DNA of 8,887 bases from an uncultured Clostridia bacterium (GTDB taxonomy: Bacteria > Bacillota > Clostridia > Oscillospirales > Acutalibacteraceae): positions 1-8,887 of the forward strand of contig CANQIG010000065.1 in NCBI GenBank assembly GCA_947623765.1. The letters are read 5' to 3'. Position 1 is the first letter of the stretch, and every line of letters begins with the position of its first letter. Below, one piece after another: positions 1 to 5,513 of the stretch. A model generated the notes under the pieces. It searched no databases, was not told where the DNA came from, and worked only from the letters and a program-made list of their open reading frames with translations. The position numbers were made by a program, and so were the translations under genes.

Positions 1-360
1 AAGGGCGTCATCATCAACATCAAGTCCTCCCCGGACATCGCCCTCGACGAGATCGACACCGCTTCCCAGCTCATCACCGAGCGCGCGAGCGAAGACGCGA
101 ACATCATCTGGGGCGCGGCGTTCGACGATTCCATGGACGACGAGATGCTCGTCACCGTCATCGCCACCGGCTTTGAGGGCATGAACGGCGAGAAGACCGC
201 CGCGAAGGCGCAGGACCCTGCGCAGGACCCGCTCTTCGGCGGCCCGATCCTGACCGGGACCGGCACGCCGTCTTCCGGCGCGCGCGCCACCTCGAACCCG
301 AACATCGTGGACGACGACGATACGTTCTCGGATATCATGTCCATTTTCAACCGCAAGTGA
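1..360 (+). CDS. ftsZ: Cell division protein FtsZ, C-terminal part (5' end outside window)
   Basis: The frame is open from base 1 and ends at TGA 358-360, giving the last 119 residues of FtsZ, the tubulin-like GTPase that forms the division ring at midcell. Visible residues 1-58 are the end of the FtsZ C-terminal domain: the I-K-S-S-P-D-I strand/turn, the helix with E-I-D-T-A, then N-I-I-W-G-A and the final strand V-T-V-I-A-T-G-F. Residues about 59-103 are a low-complexity Ala/Gly/Pro/Thr linker. The last 16 residues (DDDDTFSDIMSIFNRK) are the conserved C-terminal peptide, acidic then hydrophobic then basic, which in known FtsZ proteins binds FtsA, SepF and other partners. The GTP-binding half is outside the window. 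The next gene follows after 55 bases with no obvious terminator between, so some read-through into the VOC gene is possible. Identity is secure from the strand-plus-linker-plus-tail architecture. Confidence 0.95.
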   Translation, partial: KGVIINIKSSPDIALDEIDTASQLITERASEDANIIWGAAFDDSMDDEMLVTVIATGFEGMNGEKTAAKAQDPAQDPLFGGPILTGTGTPSSGARATSNPNIVDDDDTFSDIMSIFNRK

Positions 361-415
361 TCCAGTTCGATGGCGCCCCGGTCCCGCACGCCCCGAAAAA
401 CCAGGAGGAGTCAGT

Positions 416-808
416 ATGCATCTGATCAAAGGCATCCATCATGTGGCGCTCAAGCCCACAATCGCCGAGTTCGCGGACACGGTCCGCTTTTACACCGAGG
501 TCCTCGGGCTCCCCGTGAAGCGTTCGTGGGGCGACCCGGCCCATCCCTGCATGATGATCTCGACCGGGGACAACAGCTGTGTGGAGATCCTCCCGCAGGC
601 GGAGGGCGATCCGATGCCCGTCGAGGGCAAGTTCGCGCATCTCGCGCTCGCGACGGACGACGCTTCCGCGTGCGTGGAGGCGGTCCGCGCCGCAGGGTAC
701 AAAATCACGGATGAGCCGAAGGAAATCGTGCTCGCCGGGAACCCGGTCTGCATCGCGTTCTGCCGCGGCGGCGCGGGGGAGATCATCGAGTTTTTCTGCG
801 AGAAGTGA
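416..808 (+). CDS. VOC-superfamily (glyoxalase/lactoylglutathione lyase-like) protein
   Basis: A 130-residue protein of the vicinal-oxygen-chelate fold, the usual length for a single-chain two-module glyoxalase-like enzyme. Each half carries a beta-alpha-beta-beta-beta pattern: IHHVAL at 7-12 opens the first and FAHLAL at 73-78 opens the second. The four expected metal-ligand positions are filled: H8 or H9, E57 (in CVEILP), H75 and E125 (in EIIEFF). A divalent-metal lyase or isomerase of glyoxalase I type is therefore plausible, acting in the cytosol on methylglyoxal adducts or another small oxo-compound. The substrate cannot be read from sequence; other VOC families (bleomycin-resistance-like, methylmalonyl-CoA epimerase-like) share this fold. 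The start is set by AGGAGG at 403-408, eight bases before ATG. It lies 55 bases downstream of ftsZ in the same direction and is followed by a hairpin at 848-881. Confidence 0.85.
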   Translation: MHLIKGIHHVALKPTIAEFADTVRFYTEVLGLPVKRSWGDPAHPCMMISTGDNSCVEILPQAEGDPMPVEGKFAHLALATDDASACVEAVRAAGYKITDEPKEIVLAGNPVCIAFCRGGAGEIIEFFCEK

Positions 809-847
809 TTCTGCATCCCTTTTGTAAGAGAATCCATACGAAAAAGA

Positions 848-881
848 GGAAAAAGCGGGGCTTTATGGCTCCGCCTTTTCC
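848..881 (+). terminator. Hairpin after the VOC gene, possible terminator
   Basis: The arms 848-861 and 868-881 pair over 14 positions with one A-C mismatch and one G-U pair, around a 6-base loop. Four T residues lie inside the right arm, but no T-run follows the stem on the plus strand. It is a weak intrinsic terminator at best, possibly only an attenuating or mRNA-end-protecting hairpin between the VOC and CDF genes. The left flank is A-rich, so the same structure read on the minus strand has the better T-tract. Confidence 0.45.
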
Positions 882-908
882 GTATTCGGGAAGTTAGGAG
901 AGATGAAC

Positions 909-1835
909 ATGGCGGACTTTCTGGTGCGTTTTCTGGAGCGCAGGGGCGCCGCGACCCGGGAGCGCGTCGCGCGCGCGGCGAGCGTCCTCGGCATCGCGGC
1001 GAACCTCCTGCTGTTCCTCCTGAAGCTCACGGTGGGCCTCCTCTTTCAGAGCGTCTCCGTGACGGCGGATGCGGTGAACAACCTGACCGATTCCGCGTCC
1101 TCGATCGTGACGCTCGTGGGCTTCAAGCTCGCCTCGAAGCCGGCGGACGCGGAGCACCCCTTCGGCCACGCGCGGATCGAGTATCTCGCGGGGATGATCG
1201 TCTCGTTTCTCGTGATCTTCCTCGGGCTGCAGCTCGGGATGACGGCGGCGCAGCGCATCGCGGAGCCGGTCCGCTCCGCGCTCTCCGCGGCGGCGTTCGC
1301 GGCGCTCGTGCTCTCGATCCTCGTGAAGGTCCTGCTCATGCTGTTTTACCGCAGCGTCGCGCGGCAGATCCGCAGCGAGGCCATGGACGCCGTCTCCAAG
1401 GACTGCCGGAACGACGTCGTCGCGACGGCGGCCGTGCTCGTCGGCGCGGCGGTCACGCGGCTCTCCGGCGTCGATCTCGACGGCTGGCTCGGCGCGGCGG
1501 TCGCGCTCTTCATCGTGCTCTCCGGCGTGGAGCTGATCCGGGAGACGGCGGACCCCCTGCTCGGGCTCGCGCCGTCCGCCGCGCTGATCGAATCGGTGCG
1601 CGCGCGGCTGCTCGCGTCGCCGGGCGTGCTCGGGATGCACGACCTGCTCGTCCACAGCTACGGCGAGGGCCGGACCTTCGCGAGCGTCCACGCGGAGGTG
1701 GACGCGGGCCGCACGCTCTCCGACGTGCACGAGGAGATCGACGCGCTCGAGCGGGAGGTCGAAACGGAGCTTGGGATCCATCTTGTGATCCACCCGGACC
1801 CCGTGGACGGAGAAAAAATGCATCCCGGATCTTGA
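909..1835 (+). CDS. Cation diffusion facilitator (CDF) transporter, probably Mn(II)-type exporter
   Basis: A 308-residue CDF-family antiporter, close to the usual ~300. Residues are numbered from ATG 909, preferred over ATG 903 because the AGGAG at 896-900 lies 8 bases from 909 but only 2 from 903. Six membrane helices are expected in residues 20-215, with the family signature HPFGHARIEYLAG at 83-95 after TM2. A cytoplasmic ZT-dimer domain follows from about residue 222 to the end (D-L-L-V-H-S-Y-G, then S-V-H-A-E-V-D). CDF proteins exchange cytosolic divalent cations for protons and act as dimers. By alignment with E. coli YiiP from memory, the membrane site A is N57/D61 in TM2 and D165/D169 in TM5, rather than the zinc-type H/D set. 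An N-D-D-D set is typical of Mn-exporting CDFs such as streptococcal MntE. Zn, Fe or Co transport remains possible. No clear promoter was found upstream. The TGA stop at 1833-1835 lies within the -35 box of the next promoter. Confidence 0.88.
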   Translation: MADFLVRFLERRGAATRERVARAASVLGIAANLLLFLLKLTVGLLFQSVSVTADAVNNLTDSASSIVTLVGFKLASKPADAEHPFGHARIEYLAGMIVSFLVIFLGLQLGMTAAQRIAEPVRSALSAAAFAALVLSILVKVLLMLFYRSVARQIRSEAMDAVSKDCRNDVVATAAVLVGAAVTRLSGVDLDGWLGAAVALFIVLSGVELIRETADPLLGLAPSAALIESVRARLLASPGVLGMHDLLVHSYGEGRTFASVHAEVDAGRTLSDVHEEIDALEREVETELGIHLVIHPDPVDGEKMHPGS

Positions 1836-1861
1836 CAGGGACCCCCTTTCTGTATTACAAT
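1832..1861 (+). promoter_or_regulatory. Sigma-A-type promoter for the RHH/glutaredoxin-like unit
   Basis: TTGACA at 1832-1837 is a perfect -35 box. After an 18-base spacer, TACAAT at 1856-1861 is a near-perfect -10 box. The -35 overlaps the CDF stop codon, so the unit starts immediately after the transporter gene. Transcription should begin around 1868, roughly 30 bases before the ATG at 1900. Confidence 0.8.
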
Positions 1862-1870
1862 GTATCACAG
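1851..1870 (+). repeat. 10-bp tandem direct repeat over the -10 box, possible RHH operator
   Basis: TGTATTACAA (1851-1860) is followed directly by TGTATCACAG (1861-1870), identical at 8 of 10 positions. The repeat covers the -10 box of the promoter for a ribbon-helix-helix protein. RHH repressors of the RelB/Arc/CopG type commonly bind tandem short repeats about one helical turn apart over their own promoters. An autoregulatory operator is therefore a reasonable inference, though nothing in the sequence proves binding. Confidence 0.5.
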
Positions 1871-1899
1871 AATCGTTCCGTTTGAAAGGAGCGTTTTCG

Positions 1900-2175
1900 A
1901 TGCCCATCATTTCCCTGCGCCTCACCGAGGACGAGGAGCGCCTCTTCCGCGAGGCCGCCGCCCGCCGCCACCTCTCCCTCTCCGCCTTCGTGCGCCAGAC
2001 GGTCCTTCTGCGCATCGAAGGCGACCCCGTCTCCTTTGAAGCGGCGGAAGCGCCCGCCCGGGAGGCTCCGGCCGCGCCCGCTGCGGCGCGTCCCGCGGCT
2101 CCGCAGGAAAAGCCCCGAAAGAGCGAAAAGACCAAGGAGAAATCCTCCAAAAAGAAGAAAAAGAAGAAGTCATAA
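1900..2175 (+). CDS. Ribbon-helix-helix (RelB/DUF6290-like) DNA-binding protein with polylysine tail
   Basis: A 91-residue protein starting at ATG 1900. AAAGGAG at 1885-1891 lies 8 bases upstream. A longer reading from TTG 1882 is rejected because its start would overlap that ribosome site. Residues 1-41 form a ribbon-helix-helix unit: a beta strand (ISLRLTEDE), helix A (about 9-22), a turn, and helix B (about 27-38, SAFVRQTVLLRI). This resembles DUF6290/RelB-type antitoxins and small repressors. Residues 45-70 are an Ala/Pro/Glu linker. Residues 71-91 are strongly basic and end in seven consecutive lysines plus serine. The tail is unusual and could add non-specific DNA or RNA affinity. No toxin gene of RelE, Fic or PIN type lies beside it; the next gene is glutaredoxin-like. 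If it regulates anything, the repeat at 1851-1870 is the obvious candidate site. Confidence 0.75.
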   Translation: MPIISLRLTEDEERLFREAAARRHLSLSAFVRQTVLLRIEGDPVSFEAAEAPAREAPAAPAAARPAAPQEKPRKSEKTKEKSSKKKKKKKS

Positions 2176-2189
2176 GGAGGAAAACGTCC

Positions 2190-2474
2190 ATGCAAAAAGC
2201 CACGGTATTTTATCTCAAAGGATGCCCGTACTGCGACAAGGCCCGCCGCGCCGCTGCGGAACTCCTCGAAGAGGACCCGCGCTTCGCGGAGATCGCGCAG
2301 GACTGGATCGAGGAGCGCGAGCATCCCGAGATCGCCGAACAGTACGATTACTACTATGTCCCTTCGGTCTACGCGGGGGAGACGAAGCTCTACGAGTGCG
2401 ACCCGGCGGAGGACTACGCGCAGATCAAGTCGCAAATGCGCGGCGCGTTCGGGAAGATCCTCGCCGGCGCGTGA
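2190..2474 (+). CDS. Glutaredoxin-like thioredoxin-fold protein (CPYC)
   Basis: A 94-residue protein with the beta1-CxxC-alpha1 opening of glutaredoxins: VFYLKGCPYCDKA puts the redox pair at C12 and C15 with the classical P-Y spacer. The cis-proline loop is V57-P58-S59-V60, followed by the last strands and a C-terminal helix. C70 is an extra cysteine. Length fits the glutaredoxin/NrdH class. Most Clostridia lack glutathione, so partners may be thioredoxin reductase or a low-molecular-weight thiol; this is inference. The region between CxxC and the cis-Pro is acidic (E-E-R-E-H-P-E, then Y-D-Y-Y-Y) and unlike textbook glutaredoxins. AAGGAGG at 2174-2180 overlaps the stop codon of the RHH gene and lies 9 bases from ATG, so the two genes are almost certainly one transcript. 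It ends before the terminator at 2508-2549. Confidence 0.82.
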   Translation: MQKATVFYLKGCPYCDKARRAAAELLEEDPRFAEIAQDWIEEREHPEIAEQYDYYYVPSVYAGETKLYECDPAEDYAQIKSQMRGAFGKILAGA

Positions 2475-2507
2475 CGGAAAACGCTGTGTTCTGCTGAAAA
2501 AGCATGA

Positions 2508-2549
2508 AAAAACCGTTCCGGACGGGTTCTGCCTGCCGGAGCGGTTTTT
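2508..2549 (+). terminator. Strong bidirectional intrinsic terminator
   Basis: Arms 2508-2521 and 2536-2549 pair over 14 positions with a single G-U pair around a 14-base loop. The right arm ends in five T residues, and the left arm is preceded by A residues, so both strands have a U-tract. It sits between the convergent glutaredoxin-like gene (ending 2474) and the minus-strand membrane gene (ending 2571), and should serve both. Confidence 0.88.
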
Positions 2550-2570
2550 GTCGGTTCGACGGAAATAATC

Positions 2571-3251
2571 TCAAGCGCGCGGCTGTTTGCGGGCGGCTTC
2601 GTCCGCGCAGCGCGCGTCTTTTCTGCGGGCGACGGCGTACGCCGCGAAGCACGCGGCGGAGCCGAGCACGACGAGCAGCAGGATCCCGACGGCGCAGTGC
2701 ATAAAGTACGCGTCGGGCAGGATCGTGATGACCGGGTCGGTCGCCGCGTCGAAGATCCAGTAGTTGTTGCGGAAGACGATCTGATGGAACAGCACAAAGA
2801 CGCGCTGCCAGTTCAGCGCGATGAGGAGCCCGAGCAGCGCCGGGAGCGCGACGGTGAGGATCCCCGCGAGCCGCAGCCAGCGCGGGTCCCGGTGAAAATG
2901 CCGGTAGACGGCCCCGAGCAGGAACAGCACCCCGCAGACGAAGCAGCTCCCCTCGAAAAAGAGAAAGACGCGTTTGACCTCCTCGAAGTGGATGCGGCCC
3001 GTCTCGCTCATTGCGAGCGTCGGAAAGTGAAGCTGAGACGGCCCGAAGAACCGGTTGTAGTCGATGAGCGCGTCGTAGTTCTGCAGGATCTCCTCTCTCG
3101 GCAGCCCGGAGAGCGCCGGGATGTCCAGAAGGTCGACGTCGAGGGAGTAGAGCGGCCGAAAGTGCAGGATCAGCACGACGGCCGCCGAGATCACAAAGAG
3201 GACCGTCACGAGCGCCAGCAGGAGATTCAGCGGCGAAAATGTGCGTTTCAA
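2571..3251 (-). CDS. TIGR01906/DUF1461-family integral membrane protein
   Basis: A 226-residue minus-strand membrane protein, matching the usual size of the TIGR01906 family of unknown function. The start chosen is TTG (plus-strand 3249-3251). AAAGGGGG lies 8 bases upstream of it, and the predicted first helix follows at once (residues 8-29). The frame stays open upstream to 3473, but that stretch crosses the promoter and reads as non-membrane sequence. Hydrophobic segments lie at about 8-29, 101-116, 127-145 and 186-207. The long extracytoplasmic loop between the first two carries the family-like motif HFEEVK at 88-93, and a second conserved-looking stretch lies at 161-183 (R-N-N-Y-W-I-F-D, then I-L-P-D-A-Y-F). 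The tail after residue 208 is basic and likely cytoplasmic. The role is unknown. It is a single-gene unit with its own promoter (3292-3320) and the shared terminator at 2508-2549. Confidence 0.82.
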   Translation of the reverse strand: MKRTFSPLNLLLALVTVLFVISAAVVLILHFRPLYSLDVDLLDIPALSGLPREEILQNYDALIDYNRFFGPSQLHFPTLAMSETGRIHFEEVKRVFLFFEGSCFVCGVLFLLGAVYRHFHRDPRWLRLAGILTVALPALLGLLIALNWQRVFVLFHQIVFRNNYWIFDAATDPVITILPDAYFMHCAVGILLLVVLGSAACFAAYAVARRKDARCADEAARKQPRA

Positions 3252-3291
3252 GCGGGATGCCCCCTTTAGGGTTCGCGGATTTTTCCCCACT

Positions 3292-3320
3292 ATCATAGCA
3301 CATTTTGGAGCGGACCGCAA
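3292..3320 (-). promoter_or_regulatory. Promoter of the TIGR01906 membrane gene
   Basis: On the minus strand the -35 box is TTGCGG (plus coordinates 3315-3320), then a 17-base spacer, then the -10 box TATGAT (3292-3297) preceded by TGC, an extended -10. It lies about 40 bases upstream of the TTG start, which supports that start choice. Confidence 0.75.
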
Positions 3321-3394
3321 GGGAGCGCGGCAAATTGACGGGAAAACCGCAGTTTTGCGGAAAAAGTTCATGCAGGCGAACGGCGCGTCTTCCC

Positions 3395-3423
3395 TTGCGA
3401 AAAGCGGCCATCCGTGATAAAAT
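3395..3423 (+). promoter_or_regulatory. Promoter of the PurF-like gene
   Basis: TTGCGA at 3395-3400, a 17-base spacer and TAAAAT at 3418-3423, with TGA immediately before the -10 (extended -10). The predicted start near 3430 leaves a leader of about 50 bases containing GGAGG at 3466-3470. It faces away from the minus-strand promoter at 3292-3320, so 3252-3480 is a divergent regulatory region; no riboswitch-like fold was seen in it. Confidence 0.72.
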
Positions 3424-3480
3424 AACCATGTATTTTCTGTTCGGAAAACCCAGCTCGACAGCAACGGAGGCATAAAAAGT

Positions 3481-4884
3481 ATGGGCGGATTTTTTGGCGT
3501 CGCTTCAAAGGAACCCTGCGCGTTCGACCTGTTTTTCGGCGTGGACTACCACTCCCATCTCGGCACACGGCGTGCCGGCATGGCGGTCTACGACGCGAAG
3601 GAGGGGTTCGACCGGTCGATCCACAACATCGAGAACGCGCCGTTTCGCACGAAATTCGAGAAGGAATGGACCCAGATGCGCGGGAACCTCGGCATCGGAT
3701 GCATCTCGGACTATGAAGCGCAGCCGATCCTGATCCGCTCGCACCACGGGACCTTCGCGATCACCACCGTGGGGAAGATCAATAACGCGGCGGAGCTCGC
3801 GGAGAAGATCATCCGCAAGGGCACGCACTTCTTCGAGATGCAGAACGGCGAGGTCAACCCGACGGAGCTCGTCGCCGCGCTCATCAACCAGGAGGAGAAC
3901 TTCGTCGACGGCATCCGTTCGGCGCTCGAGCAGATCGACGGCTCGCTGAGCCTTTTGATCCTCACGCCGCGCGGCATCTACTGCGCGCGGGACAAATACG
4001 GGCGCACGCCCGTCGCCCTCGGGCAAAAGGACGGCGCGTACTGCGCGAGCTTTGAGAGCTTCGCGTATCTGAACCTCGGCTATTCCGATCTGCGCGAGCT
4101 CGGCCCGGGCGAGATCGCGATCCTGACGCCGGAGGGCGTGACGCAGCTCGTCGCGCCGGGCGGCGAGATGAAGATCTGCACCTTCCTCTGGGTCTATTAT
4201 GGCTACCCGTCCTCCTCCTACGAGGGGACGAACGTCGAGGAGATGCGCTACCGCTGCGGCGCGTGCATGGCGAAGCGCGACAGCGTCTGCGCCGACATCG
4301 TCGCGGGCGTGCCGGATTCCGGCACGGCGGCGGCCATCGGCTACGCGAACGCCTCCGATACGCCGTTCTCCCGACCGTTCATCAAATACACCCCGACGTG
4401 GCCGCGCTCGTTCATGCCGACGACCCAGAGCCGCCGCGACCTGATCGCGCGGATGAAGCTCATCGCGGTCCACGACCTCATCGAGGGCCAGCGGATCGTG
4501 CTCCTCGACGACTCGATCGTCCGCGGGACGCAGCTGCGCGACACGACCGCCTACCTCTACCAGAGCGGCGCAAAGGAGGTCCATGTGCGCCCGGCCTGCC
4601 CGCCGATCCTTTTCGGCTGCCGGTATCTGAATTTCTCGCGCTCGACCTCCGAGATGGAGCTGATCGCCCGAAGGATGATCGCGGCGCTCGAGGGCGAGGC
4701 GGGGAACGCGCACCTTGCCGAATACGCCGACCCGGATTCCGAACGCTACGCCCGGATGGTGGAGAAGATCCGCGAGGACCAGCGCTTCACGACGCTCGCC
4801 TACAACCGCCTCGACGACATGACGTCGTCCGTCGGCATCCCCGCCGAACGCCTCTGCACATACTGCTGGAACGGGAAGGTCTGA
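3481..4884 (+). CDS. PurF-like amidophosphoribosyltransferase paralog lacking the glutaminase nucleophile
   Basis: A 467-residue protein with the order of PurF (glutamine PRPP amidotransferase): an N-terminal Ntn glutaminase-like domain (1-225) and a C-terminal type I phosphoribosyltransferase domain (about 255-467). The PRPP loop is intact (IVLLDDSIVRGT, 339-350), as is the flexible-loop motif VPDSG at 277-281. The four Fe-S cysteine positions of Bacillus-type PurF are present: C233, C380, C459 and C462 (CTYC). The glutaminase site is not. Cys2 of the normal MCGI start is glycine (MGGFFGV), the HxRYPT segment reads CISD (74-77), and the HNGN loop reads T-V-G-K (96-99). It therefore should not hydrolyse glutamine. 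It may use free ammonia, accept another amine, or have a different role. I recall MGGFFG-starting homologues in other anaerobes, so this is probably a conserved paralog, not local decay. It is a single-gene unit; GGAGG at 3466-3470 fixes the start. No other purine gene is in the window. Confidence 0.85.
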   Translation: MGGFFGVASKEPCAFDLFFGVDYHSHLGTRRAGMAVYDAKEGFDRSIHNIENAPFRTKFEKEWTQMRGNLGIGCISDYEAQPILIRSHHGTFAITTVGKINNAAELAEKIIRKGTHFFEMQNGEVNPTELVAALINQEENFVDGIRSALEQIDGSLSLLILTPRGIYCARDKYGRTPVALGQKDGAYCASFESFAYLNLGYSDLRELGPGEIAILTPEGVTQLVAPGGEMKICTFLWVYYGYPSSSYEGTNVEEMRYRCGACMAKRDSVCADIVAGVPDSGTAAAIGYANASDTPFSRPFIKYTPTWPRSFMPTTQSRRDLIARMKLIAVHDLIEGQRIVLLDDSIVRGTQLRDTTAYLYQSGAKEVHVRPACPPILFGCRYLNFSRSTSEMELIARRMIAALEGEAGNAHLAEYADPDSERYARMVEKIREDQRFTTLAYNRLDDMTSSVGIPAERLCTYCWNGKV

Positions 4885-4906
4885 CCTCCCGCAAAGAAAA
4901 AAGCCG

Positions 4907-4945
4907 AAGCTGCCGTGTCCCAAAAGGGGACGCGGCGGCTTTTTT
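4907..4945 (+). terminator. Intrinsic terminator of the PurF-like gene
   Basis: Arms 4907-4921 and 4927-4941 pair over 15 positions with two G-U pairs and a 5-base loop. A run of six T residues (4940-4945) ends the structure. It starts 22 bases after the stop codon of the PurF-like gene. Confidence 0.9.
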
Positions 4946-4955
4946 GTCCCCGGAG

Positions 4956-4988
4956 GACGGCGCGGGTGCTTTTTTTCGCCGCGCCGTC
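4956..4988. repeat. Perfect 10-bp inverted repeat with a T7 loop
   Basis: GACGGCGCGG (4956-4965) is perfectly complementary to CCGCGCCGTC (4979-4988), with a 13-base loop that contains seven T residues. It lies directly after the terminator at 4907-4945 and upstream of the hydrogenase-like operon promoter. No T-run follows it on the plus strand, so it is not a standard terminator there. Function unknown. Confidence 0.6.
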
Positions 4989-4995
4989 GTATTTA

Positions 4996-5027
4996 TTTCA
5001 CGATTCTCAGCGCCGGTGATTGTGAAA
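4996..5027. repeat. Interrupted 9-bp inverted repeat upstream of the hydrogenase-like operon
   Basis: TTTCACGAT (4996-5004) pairs with ATTGTGAAA (5019-5027) apart from one G-U-type position, across a 14-base spacer. It sits 24 bases before the -35 box of the operon promoter. The right half contains TTGTGAA (5020-5026), identical to one half-site of the Gram-positive Rex consensus. It may be a regulator site, but the evidence is only sequence symmetry and position. Confidence 0.35.
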
Positions 5028-5050
5028 AAAAGACAAATTTCCGTGAGGTG

Positions 5051-5079
5051 TTGCTTTTTTTGCCGTTATCCTGTATAAT
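5051..5079 (+). promoter_or_regulatory. Promoter of the DRTGG/ATPase/hydrogenase-like operon
   Basis: TTGCTT at 5051-5056, a 17-base spacer and a perfect TATAAT at 5074-5079. The predicted start near 5086 leaves a leader of about 80 bases before the first ATG at 5166. All five downstream genes are in the same direction with gaps under 50 bases and no internal terminator, so this is probably the promoter of the whole unit. Confidence 0.82.
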
Positions 5080-5165
5080 GTCCGTATATAAGCTGTGCGA
5101 TCCGGCTCCGCGCATCGGAAAAGGGGGTCCGCGGCGCCATACTGTGAAAGGATGGGAACAATTCC

Positions 5166-5513
5166 ATGAAGGTACATGACATCATCGAAGTCCTGGACGC
5201 CGAGATCCTCGTCGAGGGCGACCTTGAGCAGGAGCTGAAAACGGCCTGCGGCAGCGATATGATGAGCGACGTGCTCGCGTTTGTGAAAGACCAGTCCGTG
5301 CTGCTGACGGGCCTGCTCAACCCGCAGGTGGTCCGCACCGCGGAAATGATGGATATGCACTGCATCGTGTTCGTGCGCGGCAAGCGCCCCGAACAGCTCG
5401 TGCTGAACCTCGCGGAGCAGCGGGACATCACGGTCCTCGCGACGCCGTACCGGATGTTTACGGCCTGCGGCAAGCTCTATAAGGCTGGCCTCGAAGGGGG
5501 GACTGAGATATGA
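5166..5513 (+). CDS. DRTGG-domain protein (first copy)
   Basis: A 115-residue protein that looks like a stand-alone DRTGG domain, a small alpha/beta regulatory domain otherwise found fused in phosphotransacetylase, pyrophosphatase and HPr-kinase-like proteins. Its N-terminal part (1-28: V-H-D-I-I-E-V-L, then E-I-L-V-E-G) leads into the core. The core runs G-S-D-M-M-S-D-V-L-A at 29-38, a buried strand S-V-L-L-T-G-L at 44-50, helix V-V-R-T-A-E, strand C-I-V-F-V-R-G-K at 66-73 and the closing strand I-T-V-L-A-T at 88-93. No catalytic residues are visible; ligand sensing or protein binding is the likely role. A GGATGGG at 5150-5156 is a modest ribosome site. It is the first gene of the operon and overlaps the next start by 4 bases (ATGA at 5510-5513), indicating translational coupling to the ATPase. 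Confidence 0.78.
   Translation: MKVHDIIEVLDAEILVEGDLEQELKTACGSDMMSDVLAFVKDQSVLLTGLLNPQVVRTAEMMDMHCIVFVRGKRPEQLVLNLAEQRDITVLATPYRMFTACGKLYKAGLEGGTEI

Noticed and set aside
1882..1899. TTG start giving a 97-residue version of the RHH protein
   Set aside because: The TTG is at the edge of the AAAGGAG ribosome site itself. ATG 1900 has ideal spacing and begins directly at the RHH strand.
894..2435. A 513-codon minus-strand open frame opposite the CDF, RHH and glutaredoxin-like genes
   Set aside because: It is antisense to three well-supported genes, is dominated by Arg, Asp, Glu and His as expected from reading GC-rich codons backwards, and has no recognisable domain.
1882..2474. Toxin-antitoxin pair made of the RHH protein and its downstream neighbour
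   Set aside because: The downstream protein has a CPYC redox motif and a cis-proline loop of the thioredoxin fold, with no RelE, PIN, Fic or other toxin signature.
3347..3360. Short CCGCA/TGCGG hairpin in the divergent intergenic region
   Set aside because: It has only 5 base pairs with a 4-base loop and ends no gene on either strand; too weak to call a terminator or operator.
3252..3473. N-terminal extension of the minus-strand membrane protein
   Set aside because: The extension crosses a good promoter and a ribosome site that serve the TTG at 3251, and it does not look like protein-coding sequence of this family.
3505..4923. A 472-codon minus-strand open frame opposite the PurF-like gene
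   Set aside because: It mirrors the PurF-like frame, is rich in Arg/Ala/Asp/Glu with no motif, and its start lies in the terminator at 4907-4945.
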